This document shows positions 6,607 through 15,989 of a stretch of 64,000 nucleotides of DNA, in pieces. The translations under genes and the position numbers were made by a program. The first letter of the stretch is position 1. The number at the start of each line of letters is the position of its first letter. The notes below the pieces were generated by a model. That model had not been told where the DNA came from. It made no database searches and saw nothing but the letters and a program-made list of their open reading frames with translations. Source of the stretch: JAAELZ01 sp965209105 (GTDB taxonomy: Bacteria; Pseudomonadota; Gammaproteobacteria; Arenicellales; Poriferihabitantaceae); the NCBI GenBank assembly GCA_965209105.1, contig CBDBQB010000034.1:1-64000 (forward strand), read 5' to 3'.

Positions 6607-7970
6607 GGCTTCGCTGCCGGCTTGGCGTTTCCCTTGCGATTGCGACTGGCATTTTTCCAAGGATTGTCTTTTCGGCTTTGCGTTGTTTTAGGGCTTCGAC
6701 GTTTGGCTGAAGATTTAGAGGGATGATTTTTAGAACCACCCTGCCCTCGCCTGCCCGTGTTGGCATCAGCGTGCTTAGACTTTTTGGGCTTTTTAGATTT
6801 GACGGCTCGAAAATCCTTGGGCGATGCAGGCAGATCATGATCAGGCTCAAAACCATCGATTATTTTACGTTCGATGACAGTTTTGATCAGTCGCTCAATG
6901 TCAACGAGCTGCTTAATTTCATCAGCACTGACCAAGGAAACGGCTTGACCCAACTTGCCAGCACGACCCGTTCTACCGATACGATGCACATAATCTTCAG
7001 GCACATTCGGTAAATCAAAATTGACCACCTGGGGTAATTCAGAAATATCAATACCGCGCGCTGCAATATCGGTGGCGACCAATACTTGAATACCGCCTTT
7101 TTTAAATTCTGCTAAGGCGCGTGTCCGCGCACCTTGGCTTTTATTGCCGTGAATAGCCAAGGTTTTTAAGCCCTTGTCTTCCAACTGTCGCGTCAGTCGA
7201 TTGGCGCCGTGTTTGGTGCGTGCAAACACCAACACTTGATGCCAGCTATTGTCCTTAATCAGCTTGACGAGTAGTGCCGATTTACGTTTCTTATCGACCG
7301 GACATATCCAATGTTTAACAGTTTCAACGGTGGTATTACGCGGGCTGACCGAAATTTCAACCGGATTGTTGACGATTCCCTTGGCAAGCTTGCGTATCTC
7401 TTCCGAAAAGGTTGCGGAAAACATTAAGTTCTGTCGCTGTCGTGGCAAGAAACTTAATATGCGCCGAATATCGTGAATAAAGCCCATGTCCAGCATTCGA
7501 TCTGCTTCATCTAAGACCAATATCTCCAATTGATCAAACCGAATAGCCTTTTGATTATGCAAATCAATTAGGCGACCTGGCGTCGCGACCAACACATCTA
7601 CGCCTTTACGCAAACGCATCATTTGGGGATTTATTTTAACCCCGCCAAAAACCACGGTAGATTTCAGTGGAAGATATTTGCCGTAGGTCGCAACACTATC
7701 GCCCACTTGTGCTGCCAATTCACGCGTCGGCGTGATAATCAGCACCCGAGCTTGATTGGCTTTTACCGGATTACCGGTAGAAAGTCGTTCAAGTATTGGC
7801 AGCGTAAATCCAGCTGTTTTACCCGTTCCTGTCTGCGCAGCGGCCATCACATCTTTGCCCGCTAAAATTTCCGGAATGGCTTTTAGTTGTATGGGTGAGG
7901 GAGACGAATAGCCCTGCTCGGATATCGCGCGCGCCAGCGGTTCGGATAAATTTAAGGAAGCAAAACTCAT
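6603..7970 (-). CDS. rhlE: DEAD-box ATP-dependent RNA helicase RhlE
   Basis: The protein of 455 residues starts at MSFASLNLSEPLARAI, the usual RhlE N-terminus; an upstream in-frame ATG at 7991 adds seven unlikely residues. The helicase motifs appear in order: Q motif (PSPIQ), AAQTGTGKT (Walker A), PTRELAAQV, VLDEADRMLDMGF (DEAD), SAT, and VATDIAARGIDI with HRIGRTGRAG. The C-terminus from about residue 390 is a Lys/Ser/Pro-rich basic tail typical of RNA-binding extensions. RhlE helps ribosome maturation and RNA turnover and is often needed in the cold. The last codon overlaps the convergent UbiA gene. Confidence 0.92.
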   Translation of the reverse strand: MSFASLNLSEPLARAISEQGYSSPSPIQLKAIPEILAGKDVMAAAQTGTGKTAGFTLPILERLSTGNPVKANQARVLIITPTRELAAQVGDSVATYGKYLPLKSTVVFGGVKINPQMMRLRKGVDVLVATPGRLIDLHNQKAIRFDQLEILVLDEADRMLDMGFIHDIRRILSFLPRQRQNLMFSATFSEEIRKLAKGIVNNPVEISVSPRNTTVETVKHWICPVDKKRKSALLVKLIKDNSWHQVLVFARTKHGANRLTRQLEDKGLKTLAIHGNKSQGARTRALAEFKKGGIQVLVATDIAARGIDISELPQVVNFDLPNVPEDYVHRIGRTGRAGKLGQAVSLVSADEIKQLVDIERLIKTVIERKIIDGFEPDHDLPASPKDFRAVKSKKPKKSKHADANTGRRGQGGSKNHPSKSSAKRRSPKTTQSRKDNPWKNASRNRKGNAKPAAKP

Positions 7971-8088
7971 GTTAAAAATCAGTTGAATCAAAGGCGGCGC
8001 GGACTGTAACTGAAAAGCACCTCGTTTACCTTGCTATTTGAGGGTAAAGCAGAGAGTGCAATATGACTAGAACACTGTCCAAACCAAT

Positions 8089-8637
8089 ATGGCGCAGATA
8101 CACTGGCGTCGTATTAGCACTACCTCGCTCAGAGGATATCCGCTAAAATTTCAATGTTATTTTTATTTCTTTCAGATCACCTTGGCGTCTAAAAACACGA
8201 AGCGAACAATCGGCTGGCGCGAACACGCAACCTTGCCAGATCTTAATATCGCTGTTATCGAATTCAAAACAGATACCGGTGCGAAAACATCGTCTTTACA
8301 CGCGCTGGAAATCGAACTTTACGAACAAGACCATACCCCATGGGTGAAATTTTTGAGCACTGAGCGTCACAACAATAAAAATCAACTCATCGCCTGCCAA
8401 GCGCCCGTCGTTGATATGCGCAGCGTCACAAGCTCAGGTGGCCATACCGAGCGCCGACCGGTGATAAAAACGCGTATGCGACTGGGCAATATCGTGCAGA
8501 AAATCGAACTTACGTTAAGCGACCGATCCGAAATGCGCTACAAAATGCTGCTGGGTCGTAGAGCAATGAGAAAGGGCCTAATCGTTAACCCTGCTGCGAC
8601 CCATTTATTGGGCATTCCGAGGAGTGAACCACAATGA
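8089..8637 (+). CDS. RimB-like retropepsin-fold protease (PF05618 family)
   Basis: The conserved part begins around residue 36 with TIGWREHATLPDLNIAVIEFKTDTGAKTSSLHA, in which DTGA is the retropepsin-type catalytic motif. It continues with RRPVIKTRMRLG and YKMLLGRRAM. Members of this family were first called ATP-dependent zinc proteases and are now linked to RimK. The stop overlaps the rimK start (ATGA), so the two are co-translated, and a role in processing the glutamate tail that RimK adds is likely. The first 30 residues look non-native. A TTG at 8182 matches the family N-terminus better, but no clear ribosome-binding site decides the start. Confidence 0.82.
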   Translation: MAQIHWRRISTTSLRGYPLKFQCYFYFFQITLASKNTKRTIGWREHATLPDLNIAVIEFKTDTGAKTSSLHALEIELYEQDHTPWVKFLSTERHNNKNQLIACQAPVVDMRSVTSSGGHTERRPVIKTRMRLGNIVQKIELTLSDRSEMRYKMLLGRRAMRKGLIVNPAATHLLGIPRSEPQ

Positions 8638-9542
8638 AAATCGCTATTTTGTCGCAAGATAGGCGACTGTACTCAACGCGCCGTTTGATCGAGGCTGCAG
8701 AAACTAGAGGGCACGATACAATCATCTTGAATGTGTTGCGTTGCTATATGAATATCGCTTCACATAGGCCCACGATGCATCATAAAGGGCAAGCCATCGA
8801 GGGCGTCGGTGCGGTGATTCCAAGAATTGGCGCTTCGGTTACCTTCTACGGCACCGCCGTACTTCGACAATTTGAAGTCATGGGGGTTTATCCGCTCAAC
8901 GAATCAGTGGCGATATCGCGGTCGCGCGACAAACTAAGATCCATGCAACTCTTTTCACGCAAGGGGCTGGGTATGCCGCTGACCGGGTTTGCGAGTAAAC
9001 CCGACGACGTTAAAGATTTGATTTCACAAGTCGGCGGCGCGCCGTTGGTGGTTAAATTGTTACAAGGAACCCAAGGCATCGGCGTTGTACTGGCCGAAAC
9101 CAATAAAGCCGCTGAAAGCGTTATCGAAGGTTTTATGGGCGTGAAAGCCGATATTCTTGTGCAGGAATATATTAAGGAATCTGGGGGCTCAGATATCCGC
9201 TGTCTGGTGGTGGGGGGGAAAGTCGTCGCGGCGATGAAGCGTACCGCCCAACCCGGCGAATTCCGCTCAAATCTACACCGCGGGGGCAGCGCAGAACTTG
9301 TCCGAATCACCCCAGAAGAGCGCTCCACCGCTGTGCGTGCAGCCAAGGTGATGGGACTCAATGTTGCCGGTGTTGATTTGTTGCGATCGAATCGCGGCCC
9401 ACTCATCATGGAGGTGAACTCCTCGCCCGGCCTCGAAGGCATAGAAGCAGCCACCGGCAAAGATGTCGCTTCGATGATTATTCAATTTATTGAAAAGAAC
9501 GCCTCGGGCAGTAAAACGAGAACCAAAGGTAGCCGAGGTTAA
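8634..9542 (+). CDS. rimK: RimK, ribosomal protein S6 glutamate ligase
   Basis: The 302-residue ATP-grasp enzyme adds glutamate residues to the C-terminus of ribosomal protein S6. Visible features are the N-terminal MKIAILSQDRRLYSTRRL pre-ATP-grasp domain, the nucleotide-binding PLVVKLLQGTQGIGVV segment, GGSDIRCLVVGGKVVAAMKR, and the metal-binding MEVNSSPGLEGIE near residue 265. Length matches E. coli RimK (300). The gene overlaps the RimB-like gene upstream, giving the rimB-rimK pair known from pseudomonads, where it tunes ribosome composition. It converges with the repeat-domain protein gene downstream. Confidence 0.93.
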   Translation: MKIAILSQDRRLYSTRRLIEAAETRGHDTIILNVLRCYMNIASHRPTMHHKGQAIEGVGAVIPRIGASVTFYGTAVLRQFEVMGVYPLNESVAISRSRDKLRSMQLFSRKGLGMPLTGFASKPDDVKDLISQVGGAPLVVKLLQGTQGIGVVLAETNKAAESVIEGFMGVKADILVQEYIKESGGSDIRCLVVGGKVVAAMKRTAQPGEFRSNLHRGGSAELVRITPEERSTAVRAAKVMGLNVAGVDLLRSNRGPLIMEVNSSPGLEGIEAATGKDVASMIIQFIEKNASGSKTRTKGSRG

Positions 9543-9559
9543 GTTTCCTTAAGGTTTGG

Positions 9560-9837
9560 TTAATTCCCTGTACCCACTAGGGTAACTTCGTGAAATTGAT
9601 CAATTTGATTAATGTCGATCACTTCCGAATAAGATTGATACCCCGCCTTGGTCAGGGTAAAAGTATGCTCGCCTGCGCCGAGCGAAGAAAAGGCTATCTC
9701 GCCTGTCTCATTATTAGAAGTCTTGCCTTTATCACGAATTGTCTGGCTGCTAATACCGTTTTGGATGCTTTGCCAACGTAAACTGCTGACCGCACCGCCG
9801 ATAAATGCCCCGTTATCCCCTTTGACCTTTATCGTTA
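9560..9837 (-). pseudogene. Out-of-frame C-terminal continuation of the 9835-11478 protein
   Basis: Just before the stop at 9835-9837 the minus-strand sequence has a run of five T. If one base is added there, reading continues in another frame for about 91 codons to TAA at 9560-9562. The added part contains GEIAFSSLGAGEHTFTLTKA, the hallmark of one more carboxypeptidase-regulatory-like beta-sandwich repeat, and ends shortly after HEVTLVGTGN. The continuation is therefore genuine coding sequence cut off by a one-base frameshift, or a sequencing error in a homopolymer. Confidence 0.75.
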
Positions 9838-11478
9838 AAAATAATCGCCTTTGTCGATGCGCAAGTTCAATCCGCCTTTATGTTCGCCTGCCGCCAACTG
9901 TATACCCGAAAAAATATAACGGGGGATGGTGGTATTGTTGATGTAAATCGATGCTTTTCCTTGCGTTGCAGGCACTTCGTCAAATTCGAGCTGCCCTCCA
10001 TCATGAGTGGTCGACGTCAGCACCGAGCCCGTCGCGAGTAACCGAAAAGTGATGCCGTCTTGCGGGACACCCGACGTATTTGTCACCTGCGCTTGAAGCG
10101 AACCTGTTCCTACATTTTTCATTCGCAGAAGAAAATCTGGCACCCCTTCGTAAATACTAATTTTTTGGTATGACGTGCTATCAAACACATAGCCGCCACG
10201 CGTATTGATGGTCATGCGAAAATCGTCCGATGCTTTGACATATTGGATCACAAACTGCCCATTTTTGTCGGTTGTTCCTTGCATAGGATAAGCCACCTTG
10301 ATGGAAGGCGAATAAAGTTTTACCGTCCGCCCCCTTAAGGGATTGCCCTGTTCGTCAACCACTTTACCCAACACATCAAACCCCGAAAGCAAGGTGGGTT
10401 CCAGTTTGGCGTCAATCTGCTTTCGTGCAATTGCCTCGGCGCCCTTAAATGACACCCTCCTGCGTTGAAAATCCTTCTTGGTAAAATAGAGTTGATAAGA
10501 TCGATCAGCGCTGACGGCCACTGGTATTTCGTATTTACCTTGTGCATCGCTCTTTGTCCGGTTTTTTTGTCCAGGCACTGCCGAAACGGAGACATCTTTT
10601 AAAGGCTTTCCGAGTTGATCAGTCACCACACCGAAAACGTGACCATTATTTGTGATTAGTAGGGTGAAGTCCGTTGCAGTATGCGGCGCGTGTGGGCGTT
10701 GGCAACTCGATGGGTAGCCCAGTGCTTCGAGGGTGCATAGCTGATAGTCGCCTTCAACCAAGTTAGCAAATTTATAATAGCCCTTCTCGTCAGTATTCGT
10801 ATTTAAGGTTCGATTGTTGAAAAGTAATTTATCCTCGGCAGCGGCCTTAAGTAAGCTAAGTTTCAAAGGCAAATTTCGAACATAACGCCCTGCGGTATCG
10901 ACCACACGCCCGCTTATCAGAACATTACTAGAAATCGTGGGCGATTGTTTTTCCTCTACAACCTCTGCCTCTTCCAATGAATCCTGCTTAGCTTCGCTTA
11001 AAGGTTTGTTATCTTCTGAATCTTTTGGGGCTGCCGACAGCGAAGGCTCGGAACGCAATTTAACTTCACGCGACCTAAATGTCTGGCCTAAATTTCTGGA
11101 CGAGGCGGGGCGAAGATCAGTGGAGTGATCTGCCCTTTCTAACGCTATTGAAAAGGGATTATTCGCATTCGAACCCATCGAGAATGGCGTAGAACTGGCG
11201 ACACCAAAAGGCGAGCCACTCGCAAGACTAATATCACTATTAAAATCAACATTGGGTTTGATCTGAGTTTTCGAGGGCGATCGACTGATGCCCCCGGCGC
11301 TCAAATCAGCAAACAAGCTATCCACACCAGACTGCCCATTCGAAGTAGCCGCAACCGAGGGTTCAGACCCACTGTTTGATGCTTGCTGACGCGATATGCC
11401 GCCTTGCCCGATAACGCTATTCAATATTAGCCCGGCAATCAATAGTAGCGCCGCTAAGATAGTATATTGTTTAGTCAT
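9835..11478 (-). CDS. Surface/periplasmic protein with carboxypeptidase-regulatory-like repeats, frameshifted at its 3' end
   Basis: The 547-residue frame starts with a membrane anchor or signal (TILAALLLIAGLILNSVIG) and a long Ser/Asn/Gly-rich low-complexity linker to about residue 190. At least four beta-sandwich repeats of the carboxypeptidase regulatory-like (Cna-B-like) type follow, each marked by GxVxDxxGxPLxxxxV and a DxxGxYxF or DxNGQF pattern (for example SGRVVDTAGRYVRNLPLKLS and GKVVDEQGNPLRGRTVKLY). A further repeat continues in another frame after the stop. Such domains act as rigid stalks or adhesion modules; no catalytic domain is visible. It converges on rimK and is preceded by a long intergenic region with a palindromic element. 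Confidence 0.7.
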   Translation of the reverse strand: MTKQYTILAALLLIAGLILNSVIGQGGISRQQASNSGSEPSVAATSNGQSGVDSLFADLSAGGISRSPSKTQIKPNVDFNSDISLASGSPFGVASSTPFSMGSNANNPFSIALERADHSTDLRPASSRNLGQTFRSREVKLRSEPSLSAAPKDSEDNKPLSEAKQDSLEEAEVVEEKQSPTISSNVLISGRVVDTAGRYVRNLPLKLSLLKAAAEDKLLFNNRTLNTNTDEKGYYKFANLVEGDYQLCTLEALGYPSSCQRPHAPHTATDFTLLITNNGHVFGVVTDQLGKPLKDVSVSAVPGQKNRTKSDAQGKYEIPVAVSADRSYQLYFTKKDFQRRRVSFKGAEAIARKQIDAKLEPTLLSGFDVLGKVVDEQGNPLRGRTVKLYSPSIKVAYPMQGTTDKNGQFVIQYVKASDDFRMTINTRGGYVFDSTSYQKISIYEGVPDFLLRMKNVGTGSLQAQVTNTSGVPQDGITFRLLATGSVLTSTTHDGGQLEFDEVPATQGKASIYINNTTIPRYIFSGIQLAAGEHKGGLNLRIDKGDYF

Positions 11479-11959
11479 GCCCCATTTATTTGCTAGTAAT
11501 TTTCTGTCCGCTTATCGACTGCGTGTTAAGGTCTTCAAACAGGCTCTAACGAAATCGTCACCTATAAACTTTTAATACAATGCTGCTATCCTTAAGCTGA
11601 ATACACATCATGAGACCTCAGCATAACTAAAGTGCAAAGGAAAATGAGATAATATTTTCAAGGTTTTTGACAAAATGGAGTGTAATAGCGAGCTATTGCG
11701 CGATATTTTGGCGAAAAGATTGGAAACTATTAGGCGTTTTATCTTGTGCTGTAGTTATGCTGAGGTCTCATCATAGCATTGATTTGGGTTTCATACTTTG
11801 ACGAGCATCTGCTTCAGTCTGCCCATGATAAGAATAGAATTTCTTTACGCGCATATAGCTAAGCATCTTGGCTGCGTGTAAAATCAGGCTCGGTTGGAAA
11901 ACTCTATTCCGCCCCTCCTATCGTGATTTGTTTTCCCAACGAAAGAAAGAGATTATCGC
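11479..11959. other. Long intergenic region upstream of aceE
   Basis: This 481-bp stretch separates the divergent surface-protein gene and aceE. It holds the palindromic 160-bp element described separately and, after 11780, AT-rich sequence that should contain the aceE promoter. GAAAGAAAGAGA just before the aceE ATG serves as ribosome-binding site. I see no coding sequence and no clear PdhR-type operator. Confidence 0.6.
11611..11770. mobile_element. MITE-like 160-bp foldback element with TCA target duplication
   Basis: The first 19 bases, starting TGAGACCTCAGC, are repeated exactly in inverted orientation at the other end (last bases GCTGAGGTCTCA). The two 80-base halves match at roughly two thirds of positions when folded about 11690.5, with a fresh core AATAGC/GCTATT in the middle. 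TCA is present directly outside both ends (11608-11610 and 11771-11773), consistent with a 3-bp target duplication. There is no ORF. Ends starting near GAGACC with a TNA-type duplication recall IS5-family elements, which is an inference. It sits between the surface-protein gene and aceE. Confidence 0.65.
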
Positions 11960-14644
11960 ATGAGCATGACGCCTTATTATCGCCGAAATCAAGAAGATGT
12001 CGACCCACAGGAGACCACTGAATGGTTAGACGCCTTGGTGGCCGTGATCGAACGAGAAGGCAATAAACGCGCACATTTCATCATCGAAGCCTTGATTGAT
12101 AAGGCGCGTCGTTCTGGCGCCCACATCCCCTACGAGGCCAATACAGCTTATATCAATACTATCCCCACGACCGCTGAAGAGCGTTCGCCTGGTGATGCTG
12201 CGATGGAACGGCGTATTCGCGCCTTGATACGTTGGAATGCCGCTGTCATGGTCGTTCGCGCCAATCGAAAATCTTCTGAACTGGGAGGGCATATTTCCAG
12301 TTTTGCCTCCGCTGCAACCCTCTACGACGTCGGATTTAATCATTTTTGGCGGGGCGATACCGACAAGCAGCGCGCCGACATGTTATTTATCCAAGGACAT
12401 TCCGCCCCCGGCATATATGCACGGGCGTATATGGAAGGCACCATCAGCGAAGAACAAGCCAACGGCTTTCGCCAAGAAGTAGACGGCAAGGGCTTATCGT
12501 CTTACCCACATCCTTGGTTAATGCCCGATTTTTGGCAATTTCCAACCGTGTCGATGGGTTTGGGGCCGATTCAAGCCATTTACCAAGCGCGCTTCATGCA
12601 ATACATGGAAAACCGCGAATTCGTAGAAAAAAGCGATCGTAAGGTTTGGTGTTTTTGCGGCGACGGCGAAATGGATGAACCCGAATCAAAAGGCGCGCTA
12701 TCTTTAGCAGGTCGAGAAAGTTTGGATAACCTTGTATTTGTCGTCAACTGTAACCTCCAGCGGCTTGATGGACCCGTACGCGGCAACGGTAAAATAATTC
12801 AAGAATTAGAGAGCGATTTTCGCGGTGCGGGCTGGAATGTCATCAAAGTCATATGGGGGTCTTATTGGGATCCGCTGCTGGCGATGGATAAAACCGGAAT
12901 ACTCCAGCAACGCATGGAAGAAGCTGTCGATGGGGAATACCAAGCTTTTAAATCCAAAGATGGTGCCTATGTACGCAAGCATTTTTTTGGCAAGTACCCT
13001 GAGTTGGCCGAGATGGTTGCGAGCATCACTGATCGAGATATATGGCGACTAAATCGAGGCGGACATGACCCGCATAAAATTTACGCCGCGTATCATCAAG
13101 CGGTCAATCATAAAGGGCAACCCACCGTTATTTTAGCCAAAACCGTAAAGGGCTATGGCTTGGGCGATGCGGGCGAAGGGCAAAATACCGCTCACAATCA
13201 AAAGAAGCTGGCGGAAGACGAAATGATCATGTATCGCGATCGCTTCTCTATCCCGCTTTCTGACGAAGATGCCGCGGCAGCCACCTTCTATCGACCCGAC
13301 ATGAAATCGGAAGAAGTTAAATATTTGAAAGCCCGCCGTAAGGCACTGGGCGGGCCTTCGCAGTTAAGACAAACGGCCTGCCAACCCGCCTTTAAAACGC
13401 CCCCCTTATCACTCTTTAAGGCGCAGTTGGAGAGCACAGGTGAACGCAAAATTTCCACCACCATGGCTTTTGTGCGTATTTTATCTGCCCTCACGCGGGA
13501 TAAATCTATCGGCAAATATATCGTACCGATCATACCAGATGAATCGCGCACCTTTGGCATGGAAGGCATGTTCCGACAACTGGGTATTTATTCGCCCAAG
13601 GGGCAGTTATACACGCCTGAAGATGCGGATCAACTCATGTATTACCGCGAGGATAAAAAAGGTCAGGTGTTACAAGAAGGGATCAATGAAGCAGGCGCGA
13701 TGTCTTCTTGGATATCTGCCGGAACGGCGTATAGTAATTATGGTGTACCGATGGTGCCTTTTTACATTTTCTATTCTATGTTCGGCTTTCAACGCATTGG
13801 TGATTTAGCTTGGGCAGCGGGCGATTTGCGCACACGGGGTTTTATGTTGGGAGGCACTGCGGGGCGAACGACACTTGCTGGCGAAGGCTTACAACATCAG
13901 GACGGTCATAGCTTAATCTTAGCGAACACCATACCCAACTGTATTTCTTATGACCCGACTTATGCCTACGAGTTGGCCGTGATTATCCAAGACGGCATTC
14001 GCCGCATGTATGAAAACGATGAAAGTATTTATTACTACATTACCTGCATGAACGAAAATTACGCTCACCCTTCCATGCCGAAAAATGCTGAGAAAGGTAT
14101 TCTTAAAGGTATGTATCACTTACAAACCAACAAAGCAGCCAAGGGCAAAGCCTCTATTCAACTTTTGGGTAGTGGCACCATTTTGAACGAAGTCATCGGC
14201 GCCGCACAAGCATTGAAAAAAGACTACGGTATCGGCTCAGATATTTGGAGCGTCACCAGCTTTAATGAACTGGCACGAGATGGCAACGATATCGAGCGTT
14301 ATAACCGCCTCAATCCAACAAAAAAGGCCAAGTCTGCGTATATCACGCAGTGCCTCGCAAAAAACAAGGCGCCCGTACTCGCCGCCACGGATTATATGAA
14401 GGTATATTCTGATCAAGTCCGCGCATGGATACCTCAGCGCTACACTGTCTTAGGTACCGACGGCTACGGGCGTAGCGATACGCGCGCTCAGCTGCGCAAA
14501 TTCTTTGAGGTGAATATCGCGAACATTGTGGTCGCGGCACTAAAAACTTTGTCCGATGAAGGCGAAATTGATAAGAAATGGGTGTCACAGGCAATCAAAC
14601 ACTATGGTTTGGATGGCAATAAGCCTAACCCTGTTTCGGAATAA
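11960..14644 (+). CDS. aceE: Pyruvate dehydrogenase E1 component, homodimeric type
   Basis: The 894-residue ThDP-dependent enzyme decarboxylates pyruvate and transfers the acetyl group to the lipoyl arm of E2. The ThDP motif begins at GDGEMDEPESKGALSLAGRE and ends at NCNLQRLDGPVRGN around residues 235-275. The C-terminal transketolase-like domains contain EGINEAGAMSSWISAGTAYS. Length matches E. coli AceE (887). It is the first gene of an operon: aceF starts 5 bp after its stop. No pdhR repressor gene is present here, so regulation must differ from E. coli or act from elsewhere. A foldback element lies in its upstream region. Confidence 0.96.
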   Translation: MSMTPYYRRNQEDVDPQETTEWLDALVAVIEREGNKRAHFIIEALIDKARRSGAHIPYEANTAYINTIPTTAEERSPGDAAMERRIRALIRWNAAVMVVRANRKSSELGGHISSFASAATLYDVGFNHFWRGDTDKQRADMLFIQGHSAPGIYARAYMEGTISEEQANGFRQEVDGKGLSSYPHPWLMPDFWQFPTVSMGLGPIQAIYQARFMQYMENREFVEKSDRKVWCFCGDGEMDEPESKGALSLAGRESLDNLVFVVNCNLQRLDGPVRGNGKIIQELESDFRGAGWNVIKVIWGSYWDPLLAMDKTGILQQRMEEAVDGEYQAFKSKDGAYVRKHFFGKYPELAEMVASITDRDIWRLNRGGHDPHKIYAAYHQAVNHKGQPTVILAKTVKGYGLGDAGEGQNTAHNQKKLAEDEMIMYRDRFSIPLSDEDAAAATFYRPDMKSEEVKYLKARRKALGGPSQLRQTACQPAFKTPPLSLFKAQLESTGERKISTTMAFVRILSALTRDKSIGKYIVPIIPDESRTFGMEGMFRQLGIYSPKGQLYTPEDADQLMYYREDKKGQVLQEGINEAGAMSSWISAGTAYSNYGVPMVPFYIFYSMFGFQRIGDLAWAAGDLRTRGFMLGGTAGRTTLAGEGLQHQDGHSLILANTIPNCISYDPTYAYELAVIIQDGIRRMYENDESIYYYITCMNENYAHPSMPKNAEKGILKGMYHLQTNKAAKGKASIQLLGSGTILNEVIGAAQALKKDYGIGSDIWSVTSFNELARDGNDIERYNRLNPTKKAKSAYITQCLAKNKAPVLAATDYMKVYSDQVRAWIPQRYTVLGTDGYGRSDTRAQLRKFFEVNIANIVVAALKTLSDEGEIDKKWVSQAIKHYGLDGNKPNPVSE

Positions 14645-14649
14645 GCACG

Positions 14650-15978
14650 ATGAGTAAAACATTGGAAATCGTGGTGCCAGATATCGGGGATTTTGATCAA
14701 GTTCCCGTTATCGAAATATTGGTGAAGCCGGGTGATGCCGTCGAGAAAGAAGACGGCTTAATCACCCTTGAGAGCGACAAGGCCACGATGGATATCCCCT
14801 CCCCCGCAGCCGGAACAATCCAGAGTATTTCGGTAAAAGTAGGCGATGAAATCGCGCAAGGCTCGATCGTGGGTGTGATTGAGCTATCCGACGATCCCGC
14901 TACCGAACAAGTTCAACCGCCTACTGAGCAAGCGCACTCGGGCGAAAATGATAAAGCAGAACCTAAGCCGCAAGCTAAGGCTGCCCCCGCGCAGCAAACA
15001 CCCCCAGCAATTGATCCACAGAATAAATTACCCCCCATTATGCCCGCCCCTGCTGTGCAAGCGGGTATTACACCGGCCCATGCGAGTCCAGGCATACGTC
15101 GCTACGCAAGAGAACTGGGCGTAAACCTAGTCGCGGTACGCGGCACAGGGGCAAAAGGTCGTATTCTGAAAGAAGATATTAAGGCTTGGGTGAAATACCA
15201 ACTGAGCGCGGGCGCGGGCGCTCCTGTGGGCAATATGGGCATGGGTATTCCGCCCATTCCCGAGGTCGACTTCAGTGCCTTTGGGGAGATAGAAGCCGTT
15301 CCCTTTACGCGCATTCAAAAACTATCCGGCCCGCATCTGCACAGAGCTTGGCTGAATATTCCCCACGTCACGCATCACGACGAGGCCGATATTACGCTCA
15401 CAGAAGAATTTCGCCAATCGCTGAAAGAAGAAGCCAAGCAAAAAAACCTCCGTATCACCTTGTTGTCTTTTATCATGAAGGCATTGGTCGGATGCTTAAA
15501 GGAGTTCCCCACTTTTAACGCCTCCTTGTCCGCTGATGGCAAAGGCTTTATTTTAAAGAAGTATTTTCACATAGGCATCGCGGTCGACACGCCTAACGGC
15601 TTAATGGTACCTGTCATACGGGATGTTGACCGTCTCTCAATTTATGAACTCAGTGAAACGATCATGGATACCAGCCAACGCGCGCGCGATGGTAAGCTTA
15701 AGCCGGACGATCTAAAAGGCGGTTGTATCAGCGTTTCCAGCTTGGGCGGCATTGGTGGAACAGCCTTTACGCCAATCGTGAACGCACCGGAAGTCGCGAT
15801 CTTGGGTGTCACCAGAGCGCGCATGCAGCCTGTTTGGGACGGCAAAGAATTCGAGCCGCGTCTCATGTTGCCCTTAGATTTATCTTATGATCATCGCGCG
15901 ATTGATGGCGCCCAAGCAGCCCGATTCATGTCACACCTCGCCTCTTTATTTGGCGACGTTCGCCGCTTAATACTTTAA
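14650..15978 (+). CDS. aceF: Dihydrolipoyllysine acetyltransferase, pyruvate dehydrogenase E2
   Basis: E2 forms the core of the pyruvate dehydrogenase complex and transfers acetyl to CoA. The 442-residue protein has one lipoyl domain (residues 1-80, lipoylated Lys44 in ESDKATMDIP). A Pro/Ala/Gln linker follows, then an E3-binding domain around 140-175 (ASPGIRRYARELGVNL, GRILKEDI) and the catalytic domain with SYDHRAIDGAQAARF near the C-terminus. E. coli E2 has three lipoyl domains; here one is on E2 and a second is on E3. It lies tightly between aceE and the E3 gene. Confidence 0.95.
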   Translation: MSKTLEIVVPDIGDFDQVPVIEILVKPGDAVEKEDGLITLESDKATMDIPSPAAGTIQSISVKVGDEIAQGSIVGVIELSDDPATEQVQPPTEQAHSGENDKAEPKPQAKAAPAQQTPPAIDPQNKLPPIMPAPAVQAGITPAHASPGIRRYARELGVNLVAVRGTGAKGRILKEDIKAWVKYQLSAGAGAPVGNMGMGIPPIPEVDFSAFGEIEAVPFTRIQKLSGPHLHRAWLNIPHVTHHDEADITLTEEFRQSLKEEAKQKNLRITLLSFIMKALVGCLKEFPTFNASLSADGKGFILKKYFHIGIAVDTPNGLMVPVIRDVDRLSIYELSETIMDTSQRARDGKLKPDDLKGGCISVSSLGGIGGTAFTPIVNAPEVAILGVTRARMQPVWDGKEFEPRLMLPLDLSYDHRAIDGAQAARFMSHLASLFGDVRRLIL

Positions 15979-15989
15979 GTCCGGTTTTA

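Noticed and set aside
8888..9460. 190-codon minus-strand ORF
   Set aside because: It lies wholly opposite rimK and has no recognisable features.
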